Origin: Bdellovibrionales bacterium
Lineage (GTDB): Bacteria > Bdellovibrionota > UBA1018 > CAIMNF01
Direction: 5' to 3'
Assembly: GCA_947457605.1 (NCBI GenBank)
Contig: CANGWP010000001.1
Location: forward strand, 1 to 34,988
Length of the DNA: 34,988 nt
Both the position numbers and the translations under genes were made by a program. Positions 7,818 to 15,790 of the stretch are shown piece by piece; the stretch's first letter is position 1, and each line of letters opens with the position of its first letter. The notes under the pieces are model-generated. The model was not told where the DNA came from. It made no database searches and was given only the letters and a program-made list of their open reading frames with translations.

Positions 7818-8315
7818 ATGAGAACACAATCCGGAAATTTTTTTAGAAATCAGATCCACTCAAAACCCGCGAGTCGCACCTGGTATGTCCTTGCAAACCG
7901 ATGCGATGCCGTCATTTACGAGGATTTCAAAGACCAGAAGTTCAAATTCAAGGAACGGATGAAAAATTCAAGAGGACACCTCACCGAGGGACAATTGGAC
8001 TCGGACCGGCCTGGCAGCGGATTCTCGAGCGCCGGAGCAGGCACCATTCGGCATGGTCTGGATCGGACTTTTCAGCATCACGAGCGCGATGCGACCCGCT
8101 TTGCCCGAGCCATTGCAAACCATCTCACTCGAAGAAAAAGGGAAGATGCGTTCCAAGGATTGGTATTGGTTGCAGAACCCCACTTTTTGGGCCTTCTCCG
8201 CCAGGCATTGCCTCGAGAGCTGCATGGGCTGATCCGGCATGAAATCCCCAGGGAATACCTCGAGGGATCGGATGCCGAGGTAAAAACCGCAATCGAAAGG
8301 GCAATTCAAAAATAG
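7818..8315 (+). CDS. host attachment protein / baeRF-like family
   Basis: The 165-aa product starts with the family hallmark TWYVLANRCDAVIYED, close to the TWVLVADGARARIFE type of start in the 'host attachment protein' family, named from Agrobacterium and now grouped with bacterial archaeo-eukaryotic release-factor (baeRF) domains. The C-terminal part (FARAIANHLTRRKREDAFQGLVLVAEPHFLGLLRQAL) is also typical. Its biochemical role is not established; the family name may mislead. AAGGA sits 4 nt before the ATG at 7818. It is a single-gene unit, ending just before a strong bidirectional terminator shared with the convergent CBS gene. Confidence 0.85.
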   Translation: MRTQSGNFFRNQIHSKPASRTWYVLANRCDAVIYEDFKDQKFKFKERMKNSRGHLTEGQLDSDRPGSGFSSAGAGTIRHGLDRTFQHHERDATRFARAIANHLTRRKREDAFQGLVLVAEPHFLGLLRQALPRELHGLIRHEIPREYLEGSDAEVKTAIERAIQK

Positions 8316-8317
8316 AA

Positions 8318-8351
8318 AAGGGGCGGTGAATTCAGGAATTCACCGCCCCTT
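8318..8351. terminator. bidirectional intrinsic terminator
   Basis: A perfect 16-bp inverted repeat (AAGGGGCGGTGAATTC at 8318-8333 and its complement at 8336-8351) lies between two convergent genes. The plus side is followed by TGTTTAT and the minus side by TTTTCTATTTTT, so it can end transcription both ways. The GC-rich outer stem and flanking T runs are convincing. Confidence 0.9.
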
Positions 8352-8353
8352 GT

Positions 8354-8812
8354 TTATCCCAAACGGGGTCTGCGATCCGATTCCACCTGATGTTGTCGTT
8401 CCGTCACCTTCAGGAGCACATTGAATTCATCGGCCAGCACGGACATCAACTCATGCGTGGAAACAATTCCCATGAGAGCACCCTCTGAATCCACGATCGG
8501 AATTCTTTTCACTCCATGCTCCCGCATCAGCATCAACACATGGTTAAAGCTATCATTCTTTCGTGCGGTTACCAGAGTTGCCGACATCACATCCCTGACA
8601 TAAACCGTATTCGGCGCAATTCCAAAAGCGCTTGTGGATACCACGATATCCCGATCGGTGATCATCCCCATGGGGATTTTCCTCAAACCCTTTTCCTGTA
8701 CCACCACAACACAACCCACGTGCTGATCTCTCATGGTTTTGGCGGCAAGCTCCATCGTGGCATTTTCCGGAATGGTCACGACATTTCGATTTGCAATTTT
8801 CTCAAGTAGCAC
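8354..8812 (-). CDS. CBS-domain pair protein
   Basis: This 152-aa protein is almost entirely two CBS motifs: residues about 6-60 (NVVTIPENATMELAAKTM ... GMITDRDIV) and 73-128 (DVMSATLVTARKNDSF ... RIPIVDSEGALMGIVSTHEL). Such stand-alone pairs bind adenine nucleotides and act as energy or nucleotide sensors, but the target here is unknown. The start is GTG at 8812, supported by AAGGA 6 nt upstream. The sequence just upstream holds a hairpin with a T run on this strand, so the transcript may be attenuated (see 8840-8938). Confidence 0.9.
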   Translation of the reverse strand: MLLEKIANRNVVTIPENATMELAAKTMRDQHVGCVVVVQEKGLRKIPMGMITDRDIVVSTSAFGIAPNTVYVRDVMSATLVTARKNDSFNHVLMLMREHGVKRIPIVDSEGALMGIVSTHELMSVLADEFNVLLKVTERQHQVESDRRPRLG

Positions 8813-9183
8813 TTTTTGTTCCTTATGGCTGAAATAAAAAGAGCCCGGATTCTGGATCTCCGGGCTCTAGGATTCTCAGGGCCTTTGGACCCTGAGAATC
8901 CTGGGTTATCAGACATAACCCCTTCAGATTTTCATCTGTGACACGGTTTGAAGCGTGCAGTTGTCTTTGGACTTCTCCATAAGGACCACCTACCTTCCAG
9001 CACCTTGTGCCACCCATAAAGTAAGCAATTCGAATGCCAAGCTTTCATGGTGCTTTCGGCCTCCTCTCGATTCTCCCCGGGACAATACTGCCCTTTCAGC
9101 GGGCGTGGAGGGCCCTTGTGAATCCTCTCGAGCTGACGGGCCCAAATGTCCGCCTTGCATGATTTTTGCTTTGCTCTTCCCGG
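8813..9183. other. 371-nt region without a convincing gene
   Basis: Between the CBS gene and the plus-strand hydrolase there is no reading frame with a believable start and ribosome site. The half next to the CBS gene (8840-8938) holds four consecutive hairpins. The other half (8940-9180) is GC-rich with some short complementary segments, such as GCAC-AAG-GTGC on the minus strand. The layout suits a structured untranslated leader or small RNA on the minus strand, but I recognise no known RNA family. Confidence 0.4.
8840..8938 (-). promoter_or_regulatory. four consecutive hairpins, last one terminator-like, in front of CBS gene
   Basis: Inverted repeats follow each other with almost no spacing: 8925-8929/8934-8938 (5 bp), 8903-8909/8915-8921 (7 bp), 8869-8881/8890-8902 (13 bp, perfect) and 8840-8849/8859-8868 (10 bp, perfect). 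Read on the minus strand the last hairpin is followed by TTTTTATTT, a good intrinsic terminator, only about 15 nt before the CBS ribosome site. There is no room for a promoter after it, so it is either an attenuator for the CBS gene or the end of a separate small RNA. Confidence 0.6.
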
Positions 9184-9897
9184 ATGAATTACACCGTGCC
9201 TGAACCAGAAGTAAAAATTCTTGATGCAATGATCGAAGATCTGAAATCCGGAAGCAGACTTCCGGGTCAACTTCGAATTCCGCCTGCTCCCCTTGGTTGG
9301 GTCATTTTTGCTCATGGAAGCGGAAGCAGTCGTTTCAGTCCTCGCAACATCCAGGTTGCCAAGACCCTGAACCAGAGACATCAGGCCACCTTGCTTTTTG
9401 ATCTTTTGACGCCCGAGGAATCAAACATCCGGAAAAACGTATTTGACATCCCCCTCCTTGCGGAACGACTCAGAAATTCAGTATTTTGGCTTCAAAAACA
9501 GCTAGATTTCAATAACGCTCCCATTGCCCTTTTTGGAGCGAGCACGGGTGCAGCGGCAGCATTGAGCGCCACGAGTGTATTGGGAAAAAACGTGCGTGCG
9601 GTGGTATCCCGCGGTGGCAGAGTCGATCTTGCAAAATCTGCGGCAGCCGAAGTGGAATGTCCGGTGCTTTTGATTGTCGGGGGATGGGATGAACCCGTTC
9701 TTACCTGGAACCGCGAGGTTCTCCCTTTGCTGAAATCCGGACGCCTCAAGGTCATTCCAAAAGCCACCCATCTTTTTGAGGAGCCTCATGCACTGAGCTC
9801 TGCCATTGAAGCCGCAGCTGATTTTCTCGAGGACCAATTCCGTAAGGATCTTCCTTTCCGCCTCCCTTCCAAACCTCCTGCTGGCCCCTTCCCTTGA
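9184..9897 (+). CDS. alpha/beta hydrolase, dienelactone hydrolase-like
   Basis: The protein is 237 aa from the ATG at 9184; an in-frame start at 9166 is possible. It has the alpha/beta hydrolase layout: VIFAHGSGSSRFSPRN near residue 40 (oxyanion region), the nucleophile elbow LFGASTGAAAA, an Asp in IVGGWDEPV and a His in KATHLFEEP near 200. This set is typical of the dienelactone-hydrolase-like proteins often linked or fused to phosphoribosyltransferases. No signal peptide is present and the substrate is unknown. There is no clear ribosome site before the start, so the start is the least certain part. Confidence 0.85.
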   Translation: MNYTVPEPEVKILDAMIEDLKSGSRLPGQLRIPPAPLGWVIFAHGSGSSRFSPRNIQVAKTLNQRHQATLLFDLLTPEESNIRKNVFDIPLLAERLRNSVFWLQKQLDFNNAPIALFGASTGAAAALSATSVLGKNVRAVVSRGGRVDLAKSAAAEVECPVLLIVGGWDEPVLTWNREVLPLLKSGRLKVIPKATHLFEEPHALSSAIEAAADFLEDQFRKDLPFRLPSKPPAGPFP

Positions 9898-9911
9898 GTC
9901 CGGACTTCCCT

Positions 9912-9917
9912 TATGAT
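9912..9917 (+). promoter_or_regulatory. -10 element of a predicted leaderless transcript
   Basis: TATGAT lies exactly 6 nt before the ATG at 9924, where no Shine-Dalgarno sequence is present. The -35 region is weak, so this is less certain than the similar sites at 2715 and 14464. Confidence 0.4.
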
Positions 9918-9923
9918 GATGGA

Positions 9924-10292
9924 ATGAAACTCGTTCTTTTCATGATTTCTTCCCTGTTCGCTTTCGAGTCCCCTTCCTTCGCGAGTCCATGGAGCGACTT
10001 CGAGACCGGATCAGTAATCCGCTTGAAAGAGGATCTCCCCATCGCCCCCACACTCCTTTTTTCAAAGGGGTCGACCTTCGCCGTGAATGGGACGGAGTTT
10101 TTCGGACCACCTTACTTTCAGGTTTTATCGCTCAGGGCATTCCCCTGCCCGGAGTCTTTGGCGGAACGTCGGGTCGATATGACAATCCTTGATGACGCTT
10201 ATGGTTTCGAAATGGACTGGAATTGCAAAGTCTCCCTCTTTATCGAGGTCCGTGACTACTACCGGGAGAGCTACTTTGAAAAAACAGAGTGA
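9924..10292 (+). CDS. small exported protein of unknown function
   Basis: The 122-aa product begins with a clean signal peptide (MKLVLFMISSLFAF ... SFAS). The ATG at 9924 is chosen because it starts the signal peptide; an in-frame start at 9894 would add ten polar residues. The mature part is acidic, has two Cys (in FPCPES and WNCKVS) that could form one disulphide, and has VIRLKEDLPI near residue 40. I recognise no family. It overlaps the following thioesterase by 17 nt if that gene starts at the TTG at 10276. Confidence 0.7.
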   Translation: MKLVLFMISSLFAFESPSFASPWSDFETGSVIRLKEDLPIAPTLLFSKGSTFAVNGTEFFGPPYFQVLSLRAFPCPESLAERRVDMTILDDAYGFEMDWNCKVSLFIEVRDYYRESYFEKTE

Positions 10293-10746
10293 TTTGAACC
10301 CTGCTGAATCAACACCGATCACTCCCGCATTTCCTCGGTGGGAGCGAAGTTTTGTCTCAGGGCCTGCCAGCACCCTGTTTCAGGTGGAGCACTCCATTTC
10401 AAATCAAGATTCCCAGGTTCTCTTCACCAAAGTGAAATTCCTACCTCATTCCGAAGGCCCTCCCGGACATGTTCACGGCGGCGCCACAGCCGGTCTTCTC
10501 GACGAGGCAATGGGAATTCTCGTCTGGCATCATGGGTTTGCCTCTCTGACCCAGACCATTCAAATCGATTTCAAGAAAGCAATTCCCCTCTCCGAACCAT
10601 GCCTCATCGTGACGCGGATTGATTCCATAGGGGAGCAAAAGGTGGGCGTCAGTTGCACAATTTTTGATTCAAGCCACCACCCCCATGTGACGGGCAAGGG
10701 GCTTTTCCATAGGCTCACAAAAGAGCAACTTTCCCGATTCAAGTAA
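10276..10746 (+). CDS. PaaI-like hotdog thioesterase
   Basis: The hotdog-fold signature GHVHGGATAGLLDEAMGILV is complete and is followed by IQIDFKKAIPL, which resembles the second hotdog strand of the PaaI/YbgC-related family. Such enzymes hydrolyse acyl-CoA thioesters. No ATG suits: the conserved part begins after the upstream gene ends. I propose the TTG at 10276 (156 aa) because GGGAGAG lies 5 nt before it; a second in-frame TTG at 10294 is the alternative. Substrate is unknown. Confidence 0.85.
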   Translation: MKKQSDLNPAESTPITPAFPRWERSFVSGPASTLFQVEHSISNQDSQVLFTKVKFLPHSEGPPGHVHGGATAGLLDEAMGILVWHHGFASLTQTIQIDFKKAIPLSEPCLIVTRIDSIGEQKVGVSCTIFDSSHHPHVTGKGLFHRLTKEQLSRFK

Positions 10747-10760
10747 GGTCCGGTTGATTT

Positions 10761-11543
10761 TTATTCGGAGCAGATGTTCTTTAACGAAACAGTAAACTCA
10801 ACCCTTCGATTCCGTACATCATCGGAGGCAAGACCACGGGTGTTCATGCTCCAGGCTCTGCGAGAGGCAATCCCACGAGGGCAAAAACGTTCCTCATCCA
10901 TTTTCTGATTTTTCACAAAATAATGCATCACCGAGATCGCCCGTTCCGTTGAAAACAGATAGGGATCTTCACCACTGATCGGAGGCTTTTTGTCCAGATG
11001 CCCCTCAATCAGGACATTCCCCTGAACTTTTTTGAAAATCCCCGCAAGTTGATCGAGTCGTTTGTAAGCATCTTTTCTGATCTCAACCCCACCCGCAACA
11101 AACAGCTCATCCCCCGGAATGGAAAACTTCAGCACATCCACATCCGAATCAAGCTCAAGTCCGAAGGTGATGTCCCCGAGCTTTGATTCCACCTCTTCCT
11201 TCAGGTCACGAAGGGGTTTTTGCACGAGATCTTCCGGAACCTGTCCTTCCGCACCATTGGATACGGAATCTCCTTGCCCGAGTTTTTCTCCCAAAGGGAT
11301 CGCCTCGGCCGACTTTTCATCCCTTCCCTTGTTGTAAGGGGTGTTCGGGTGATTGAAATAATGGGAAACAATGGCCTTGGTCTCTTCATCTGCACTGGTG
11401 AGCCAGAGAACCAGGAAAAACGCCATCATTGCGGTCACGAAGTCGGCATATGCCACCTTCCATGCACCACCATGTCCACCCGCATGCCCGGCTTGGACTT
11501 TTTTGATTACGATCGTTACGCCTTTTTCCTTATCCTTGGCCAC
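10761..11543 (-). CDS. motB: flagellar motor stator protein MotB
   Basis: MotB anchors the stator to peptidoglycan and forms the ion channel with MotA. The 260-aa protein has the single membrane helix with VAYADFVTAMMAFFLVLWL; Asp 34 is the ion-binding residue. The C-terminal OmpA/MotB peptidoglycan domain spans about 130-255 (LIEGHLDKKPP ... DDVRNRRVEFTV). A His/Gly-rich stretch HAGGHGG precedes the helix. The start is GTG with GAGGT upstream. It follows motA by 14 nt, so both share the promoter upstream of motA. Confidence 0.96.
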   Translation of the reverse strand: MAKDKEKGVTIVIKKVQAGHAGGHGGAWKVAYADFVTAMMAFFLVLWLTSADEETKAIVSHYFNHPNTPYNKGRDEKSAEAIPLGEKLGQGDSVSNGAEGQVPEDLVQKPLRDLKEEVESKLGDITFGLELDSDVDVLKFSIPGDELFVAGGVEIRKDAYKRLDQLAGIFKKVQGNVLIEGHLDKKPPISGEDPYLFSTERAISVMHYFVKNQKMDEERFCPRGIASRRAWSMNTRGLASDDVRNRRVEFTVSLKNICSE

Positions 11544-11557
11544 TTTCTACCTCGGGA

Positions 11558-12415
11558 TTATGCTGCTGCTTTTTGTCCAGATGTCGCTTTATCCACTTCA
11601 TCGAAACTCGGACGACATCCCGGAGGAACCGTCCTTCTTCCGAACTCAACGCAGACTTTGGGTGCGCATTCCTTGGCAAGCGCAAGAATTGCTGACCGAA
11701 TCACGTCTATGTATTTTCCTGCCTCGTGAATGTCGGCCTCGATCTTTGTGGCAAGAGGCTGCATGAATCCATAGGATGCAAGAATCCCGATGAAGGTACC
11801 CACCAGGGCCGCCGCAACGTTTCGCCCGATGGCTTCCTTACCTTCCGAGAGGGCCCCCATCGTGATCACGACCCCGAGAACCGCAGCAACGATCCCAAGA
11901 CCCGGCATCGCGTCCCCGAGTTTTGAAATGTATCCTGGAGCATGAAGTTCTTCTTCATGTGCGGCCTTGATGTCCTTGTCCATGAGGTCTTCCAAATCGT
12001 AAGGACTCATGGGGGATGAAATTTGAACCTTGAGCGTGTCGCAAATGAAGTGCAAGGCATGATGATTCGCAAGCACTCCGGGATAGCGTTTGAAAATTTC
12101 AGAGGCCTCCGGTTTTTCCACATGGGGTTCAAGCGAGAGCGGGTTGGTTTTCACCACCTTGCAAAGCTCGTAGAGGCACATGAGAAGTTCCAAGTATTGC
12201 TCTTTGGTCGTCGGTTTGGATTTGATCGCATGGAGAACCGAATGAATGATCGCCTTCAACTGCGACGTCGAGTTCGCCATCACCGCGGCACCCGCTGCAG
12301 CACCGAAGATGATCAGAAATTCGGTGGGTTGATTCAAGACCATGATGTTTCCGTGGTGGGCAACATATCCGCCCAGAACACACCCAATCACGATGATCGC
12401 GCCGACTATAACCAT
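11558..12415 (-). CDS. motA: flagellar motor stator protein MotA
   Basis: MotA, 285 aa, is the four-helix stator subunit. Residues 1-60 contain two membrane helices (GAIIVIGCVLGGYVAHHG and EFLIIFGAAAGAAVMA). A cytoplasmic loop follows to about 175. The last two helices are GDAMPGLGIVAAVLGVVITMG and NVAAALVGTFIGILASYGFM; the PGLGIVAAVLG segment is highly conserved. The ATG at 12415 is preceded by GAGGAAA; an upstream in-frame start at 12478 would add 21 unlikely residues. A sigma-28-like promoter lies immediately upstream. Confidence 0.97.
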   Translation of the reverse strand: MVIVGAIIVIGCVLGGYVAHHGNIMVLNQPTEFLIIFGAAAGAAVMANSTSQLKAIIHSVLHAIKSKPTTKEQYLELLMCLYELCKVVKTNPLSLEPHVEKPEASEIFKRYPGVLANHHALHFICDTLKVQISSPMSPYDLEDLMDKDIKAAHEEELHAPGYISKLGDAMPGLGIVAAVLGVVITMGALSEGKEAIGRNVAAALVGTFIGILASYGFMQPLATKIEADIHEAGKYIDVIRSAILALAKECAPKVCVEFGRRTVPPGCRPSFDEVDKATSGQKAAA

Positions 12416-12433
12416 AGTTTTTCCTCGAATACC

Positions 12434-12461
12434 ATTTCGGCAGAATTGGAGGAAAACTTGA
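12434..12461 (-). promoter_or_regulatory. sigma-28 (FliA)-like promoter of motAB
   Basis: On the minus strand TCAAGTTT (12461-12454), 12 nt, then GCCGAAAT (12441-12434) match the FliA pattern TAAAGTTT-N11-GCCGATAA with one extra spacer base. Transcription would start just before the motA ribosome site. The same layout and spacing occur upstream of cheA. Confidence 0.65.
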
Positions 12462-12529
12462 CTCTTCCCTTGGAACAAGGAAGACCACCCCCAATAAAAA
12501 CACGCAAGTAATTGAAATTAATTGGAAAA

Positions 12530-14311
12530 CTACTCTCGGACCACCCGCAGGAGTTCATCAAATCCAGGATAATACCCGGACGAAAGCTTCTCTCGCACTC
12601 GTCGCTCCACATATCCCGGTTCAAGCGAGGACTTTTCTTCCTGATACCGATTCCGCAAGAAATCAACCCTTGAACCCGAGACCGCTCCCCTAGAAAGCGT
12701 GGCTTCAAAGTCCCTTAGAAACTGAGCAGCCGAATCCACGCCTTGGCACCGCTCCGTGAGTTCAATCAAACTTCGATAGGCCCGGCTTCGAACGCTATCA
12801 CTTGAAAGGCGTCTTGCACGAAAGTACTCGATCTTTTCAGGAGGAAGAGCTCCCAAAATGAGATTACGATCCTTGGTGGGATCTGCCTTGAATCGGGAAC
12901 ACACCTCGCTCCGATTCTGACCGAAAATCAAACTATTTCTTTCCTCCCTGCGGAGATCCGGCGCATTGGAATCGAAGCCACACCAATCGCTCAGGCGCGC
13001 CGACCGCGGAGACCAAAAAGCATCGTTTCCAATTCGAGTGTATTCCATGAGCTTCACACGGGAGGGTTCGTCATCCGATACTGCAAACGATCCCTCGACT
13101 CCGTACTGGATCACGAGAGCGTGATGCTCCACTCCAGCGCCGGAATATTTCAGAATCCCGCGATCCACTCCAAGTCTTTGATACTGATGAAGAAGATCCA
13201 CCTGATCGCTGAGCCAAACTGTGCCGGAGGGACAAGGCTGCGATAGAGTTGCGGCCGCCGCACAAAGCTCGGAAACGGTTTCTTGTTGCCCGATGCGCGC
13301 TTTTGAAAGAAGGGCTGTTTCCAAAGAGACAAGACGCTCTCGTAGTCCCACGGTATCCCGTTCCGTGGAAGAAAAATGCTTCATCCCCGGAAAAACACGA
13401 TCTTTGACTGAATCATCCGAAAAAGTGATGTCCGCGATTGCCTCAATCGGCTGATTCCACACCTCCTCACCCGGATCCATCTCGAAGATCAGGTTTCGCC
13501 CTTGGGAAAATGCCTGCTTTGCAAGATCGAATAGCCGCTCCGGGGAAAACTCACTCCCTTCCCCGAACGCTCCCAATTTGATCAACGCAAGATTTGCATC
13601 TTCCAGTGAGGGGCCACGAACGCCGGAAGCTCCACTCACGAATCCCTTAAGGTTCAACCTCATCTCGATTTCAGAGCGAGAATAAAGCACAGTGATCAAT
13701 TCCTTGAGCTCTCCCCGGGTAAAAGGCACCTCGTGACAAACCATCGCCTGCCGATGTCGGTCGAGAGCTCTTCTCACCTCCGGATCGATACTCCAAGCAG
13801 CCCAAAGATCACATCGACCTTCCCAGGAAAGACTGCCCGAATTCGGAATCAACTCAAACAAGAGCCCGTACCCCGGATCACGGAGCCACTCCAGAATCTC
13901 GGAATCCCGACTAAGGTTCGGATCCCGAATCAGGGCAAGGTTGAATTTATAAAGAAGACTGTGACCCCGCGATGAAAGCGTGGTTGGATCGACTTTCGGT
14001 GAAGTGATGGGATTGTATTTGAGGGAATTCCGAATCCCCGGAATCTCGTTCACATACGAAAAAGAAATTCCTGAACCACCAGGACCTCGAGCCCTCACGC
14101 GTGCAGGATAAATGCTTACGGGCTCGGTTTGTCGTTTTTGATAATCAGCGGAAATCGCTCTGACTCCAAAATCGACCTCTTTGCACCCGAGAATGCTTCT
14201 GCCGGAGACCTCAAGTTCTTTTCCCTGGTCTTCACACAGTCCGGCAGAGGCCGTCGAAAAGAAACTCGATAAGAAAATCGTTCCGAGATTCAAAAAAACC
14301 AGAACCTTCAA
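12530..14311 (-). CDS. large exported paralogue of the transglutaminase-elicitor protein, probably non-catalytic
   Basis: This 593-aa protein has a signal peptide (1-23) and a TTG start at 14311, supported by GGAGG 7 nt upstream. It shares four blocks in the same order with the protein at 754-1818: GRCDLW (Cys 167; GICDGW there), VPFTRGELKELI (about 195-206; IPFGSSDVKGLI there), MDPGEEVWNQPI (278-289; VDPGKEAWNQPV there) and NDAFWSPRS (HPDVFWRPTK there). The block that carries the candidate catalytic His in the smaller protein has no His here (NLALIKLG). Extra N- and C-terminal parts are unassigned. It may be an inactive or altered relative. It lies upstream of motA on the same strand but is unlikely to share function with it. 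Confidence 0.7.
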   Translation of the reverse strand: MKVLVFLNLGTIFLSSFFSTASAGLCEDQGKELEVSGRSILGCKEVDFGVRAISADYQKRQTEPVSIYPARVRARGPGGSGISFSYVNEIPGIRNSLKYNPITSPKVDPTTLSSRGHSLLYKFNLALIRDPNLSRDSEILEWLRDPGYGLLFELIPNSGSLSWEGRCDLWAAWSIDPEVRRALDRHRQAMVCHEVPFTRGELKELITVLYSRSEIEMRLNLKGFVSGASGVRGPSLEDANLALIKLGAFGEGSEFSPERLFDLAKQAFSQGRNLIFEMDPGEEVWNQPIEAIADITFSDDSVKDRVFPGMKHFSSTERDTVGLRERLVSLETALLSKARIGQQETVSELCAAAATLSQPCPSGTVWLSDQVDLLHQYQRLGVDRGILKYSGAGVEHHALVIQYGVEGSFAVSDDEPSRVKLMEYTRIGNDAFWSPRSARLSDWCGFDSNAPDLRREERNSLIFGQNRSEVCSRFKADPTKDRNLILGALPPEKIEYFRARRLSSDSVRSRAYRSLIELTERCQGVDSAAQFLRDFEATLSRGAVSGSRVDFLRNRYQEEKSSLEPGYVERRVREKLSSGYYPGFDELLRVVRE

Positions 14312-14463
14312 ATCAGACCTCCGAAATCCCCAACACCCGCGCTAATCTGCCCTAGCTCGGGGTAGTTTTGATAGCTGAAAATGGCCAAAAAGCACACTTT
14401 TCTGCGATTAAACCAAAATCATGGACCCCTGACGCCCGCCCTCTTCGTCACCGGGGAAAAGCA

Positions 14464-14492
14464 TTGCGAGCACTTCTTGATTTCGTTAGAGT
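14464..14492 (+). promoter_or_regulatory. sigma-70-type promoter of hmgA, predicted leaderless
   Basis: TTGCGA (14464-14469), 17 nt, then TAGAGT (14487-14492), ending 6 nt before the hmgA ATG. There is no ribosome site between the -10 element and the start codon. Confidence 0.6.
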
Positions 14493-14498
14493 CCGGCC

Positions 14499-15788
14499 AT
14501 GAAATACTTTCATGGTTTTGGGAACCATTTTGAATCCGAAGCCCGTCCAGGGACTCTTCCCCAAGGCAGAAACTCCCCCCAGAAGGTGGAATGCGGCCTC
14601 TTTGCCGAGCAGCTAAGCGGAACCCCGTTTACCGCGCCCAGGTCACGAAATCTCAAAACTTGGCTCTACAAAATCAGCCCCTCGGTCGTCCAAGGGCGCT
14701 TTACTGAGGTAGGTCATCCTACCTGGATCAGTGAATCCACCCGGGGAAGATTTCACAAGACGCCCGAGGCCCTTCGATTTCACCCTTACCCCGAAGCCGC
14801 GACGAACTGTGACTTTCTGGACTCGATTTTCACCTATGCGGTCAACGGGGACTTGTATCGAAACTCCGGCATGGCAATTCATCTCTTTTCTTTCAATCGC
14901 TCCATGAGTGAACGATATCTCTACAATGCCGATGCCGAGATGATGCTGGTACTCGAACACGGGGATGTTGAGATTCACACTGAACTTGGAATTTTGGAGC
15001 TTTCGCCTCTTTTCATCGGCGTCATTCCCCGCGGAATGAAGTTCAAGGTTGAGCTGAAATCCGGCTGTACCTCAGTGCGCGGCTATCTTGCCGAAAATTT
15101 CGGCATGCCATTTCAGCTGCCCGAGCTTGGCCCTATCGGGGCAAATGGGCTGGCAAACCCGAGGGACTTTGAGATCCCCACGGCCTCCTTTGAAACGAAA
15201 GCCGGGAACCTCGAACTGTTTGCCCGCTACCAGGGGTCCTTGTGGAAAGCCCCCCTTGAACACTCGCCTCTCGACACCGTTGCGTGGCATGGGAACTATG
15301 TTCCCTATCGTTATGATCTCCGAAAATTCAACACCATCAACACCGTAAGCCATGATCATCCGGATCCATCCATCTTCACGGTTCTCACCTCTCCGAGTCC
15401 GGTGGGCGGAACCGCAAATATTGATTTTGTGATTTTTCCCCCTCGATGGATGGTGGCAGAGGACACCTTCCGCCCTCCCTATTATCATCGAAATGTGATG
15501 AATGAGTTCATGGGTCTGATCGAAGGTGCCTACGATGCGAAAGAAAGCGGCTTCAGGCCCGCAGGCGCAAGCATCCACAATGCATTCACAAGCCACGGGC
15601 CGGACGCGGAAGGCTTCAAAAAAGCGAGCAGTGCAAAACTTGAACCTACCCGATACGAAAATACGATGGCGTTCATGTGGGAGTCCTGCTTTCCATTTTG
15701 GCCGGCCGAACAAGCTTTGAAAAAGCGGGATCTCCTCGACAAAGATTACGTGGAATGCTGGCAAAGCCTTCCTCGGACCTTTCGCTGA
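14499..15788 (+). CDS. hmgA: homogentisate 1,2-dioxygenase
   Basis: HmgA opens the ring of homogentisate to maleylacetoacetate in tyrosine and phenylalanine breakdown. The 429-aa length fits the family. The start YFHGFGNHFESEARPGTLP and LPQGRNSPQK are characteristic, as is LYAEQLSG-like FAEQLSGTPFT. The iron-binding region is seen in RPPYYHRNVMNEFMGLIEG (His and Glu) and in PAGASIHNAFTSHGPD. The rest of the pathway (HPPD, fumarylacetoacetase, maleylacetoacetate isomerase) is not in this window. nth follows 2 nt downstream. Confidence 0.97.
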   Translation: MKYFHGFGNHFESEARPGTLPQGRNSPQKVECGLFAEQLSGTPFTAPRSRNLKTWLYKISPSVVQGRFTEVGHPTWISESTRGRFHKTPEALRFHPYPEAATNCDFLDSIFTYAVNGDLYRNSGMAIHLFSFNRSMSERYLYNADAEMMLVLEHGDVEIHTELGILELSPLFIGVIPRGMKFKVELKSGCTSVRGYLAENFGMPFQLPELGPIGANGLANPRDFEIPTASFETKAGNLELFARYQGSLWKAPLEHSPLDTVAWHGNYVPYRYDLRKFNTINTVSHDHPDPSIFTVLTSPSPVGGTANIDFVIFPPRWMVAEDTFRPPYYHRNVMNEFMGLIEGAYDAKESGFRPAGASIHNAFTSHGPDAEGFKKASSAKLEPTRYENTMAFMWESCFPFWPAEQALKKRDLLDKDYVECWQSLPRTFR

Positions 15789-15790
15789 CC

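Noticed and set aside
9010..9045. tRNA-like T-loop (TTCGAAT with 4-bp stem) on the minus strand
   Set aside because: No D-arm, anticodon arm or acceptor stem can be drawn around it.
8932..9183. Minus-strand open frame encoding a Cys-containing peptide ending FKPCHR
   Set aside because: There is no start codon with a ribosome site at its 5' end unless it begins far inside the antisense of the hydrolase gene. I prefer an untranslated region.
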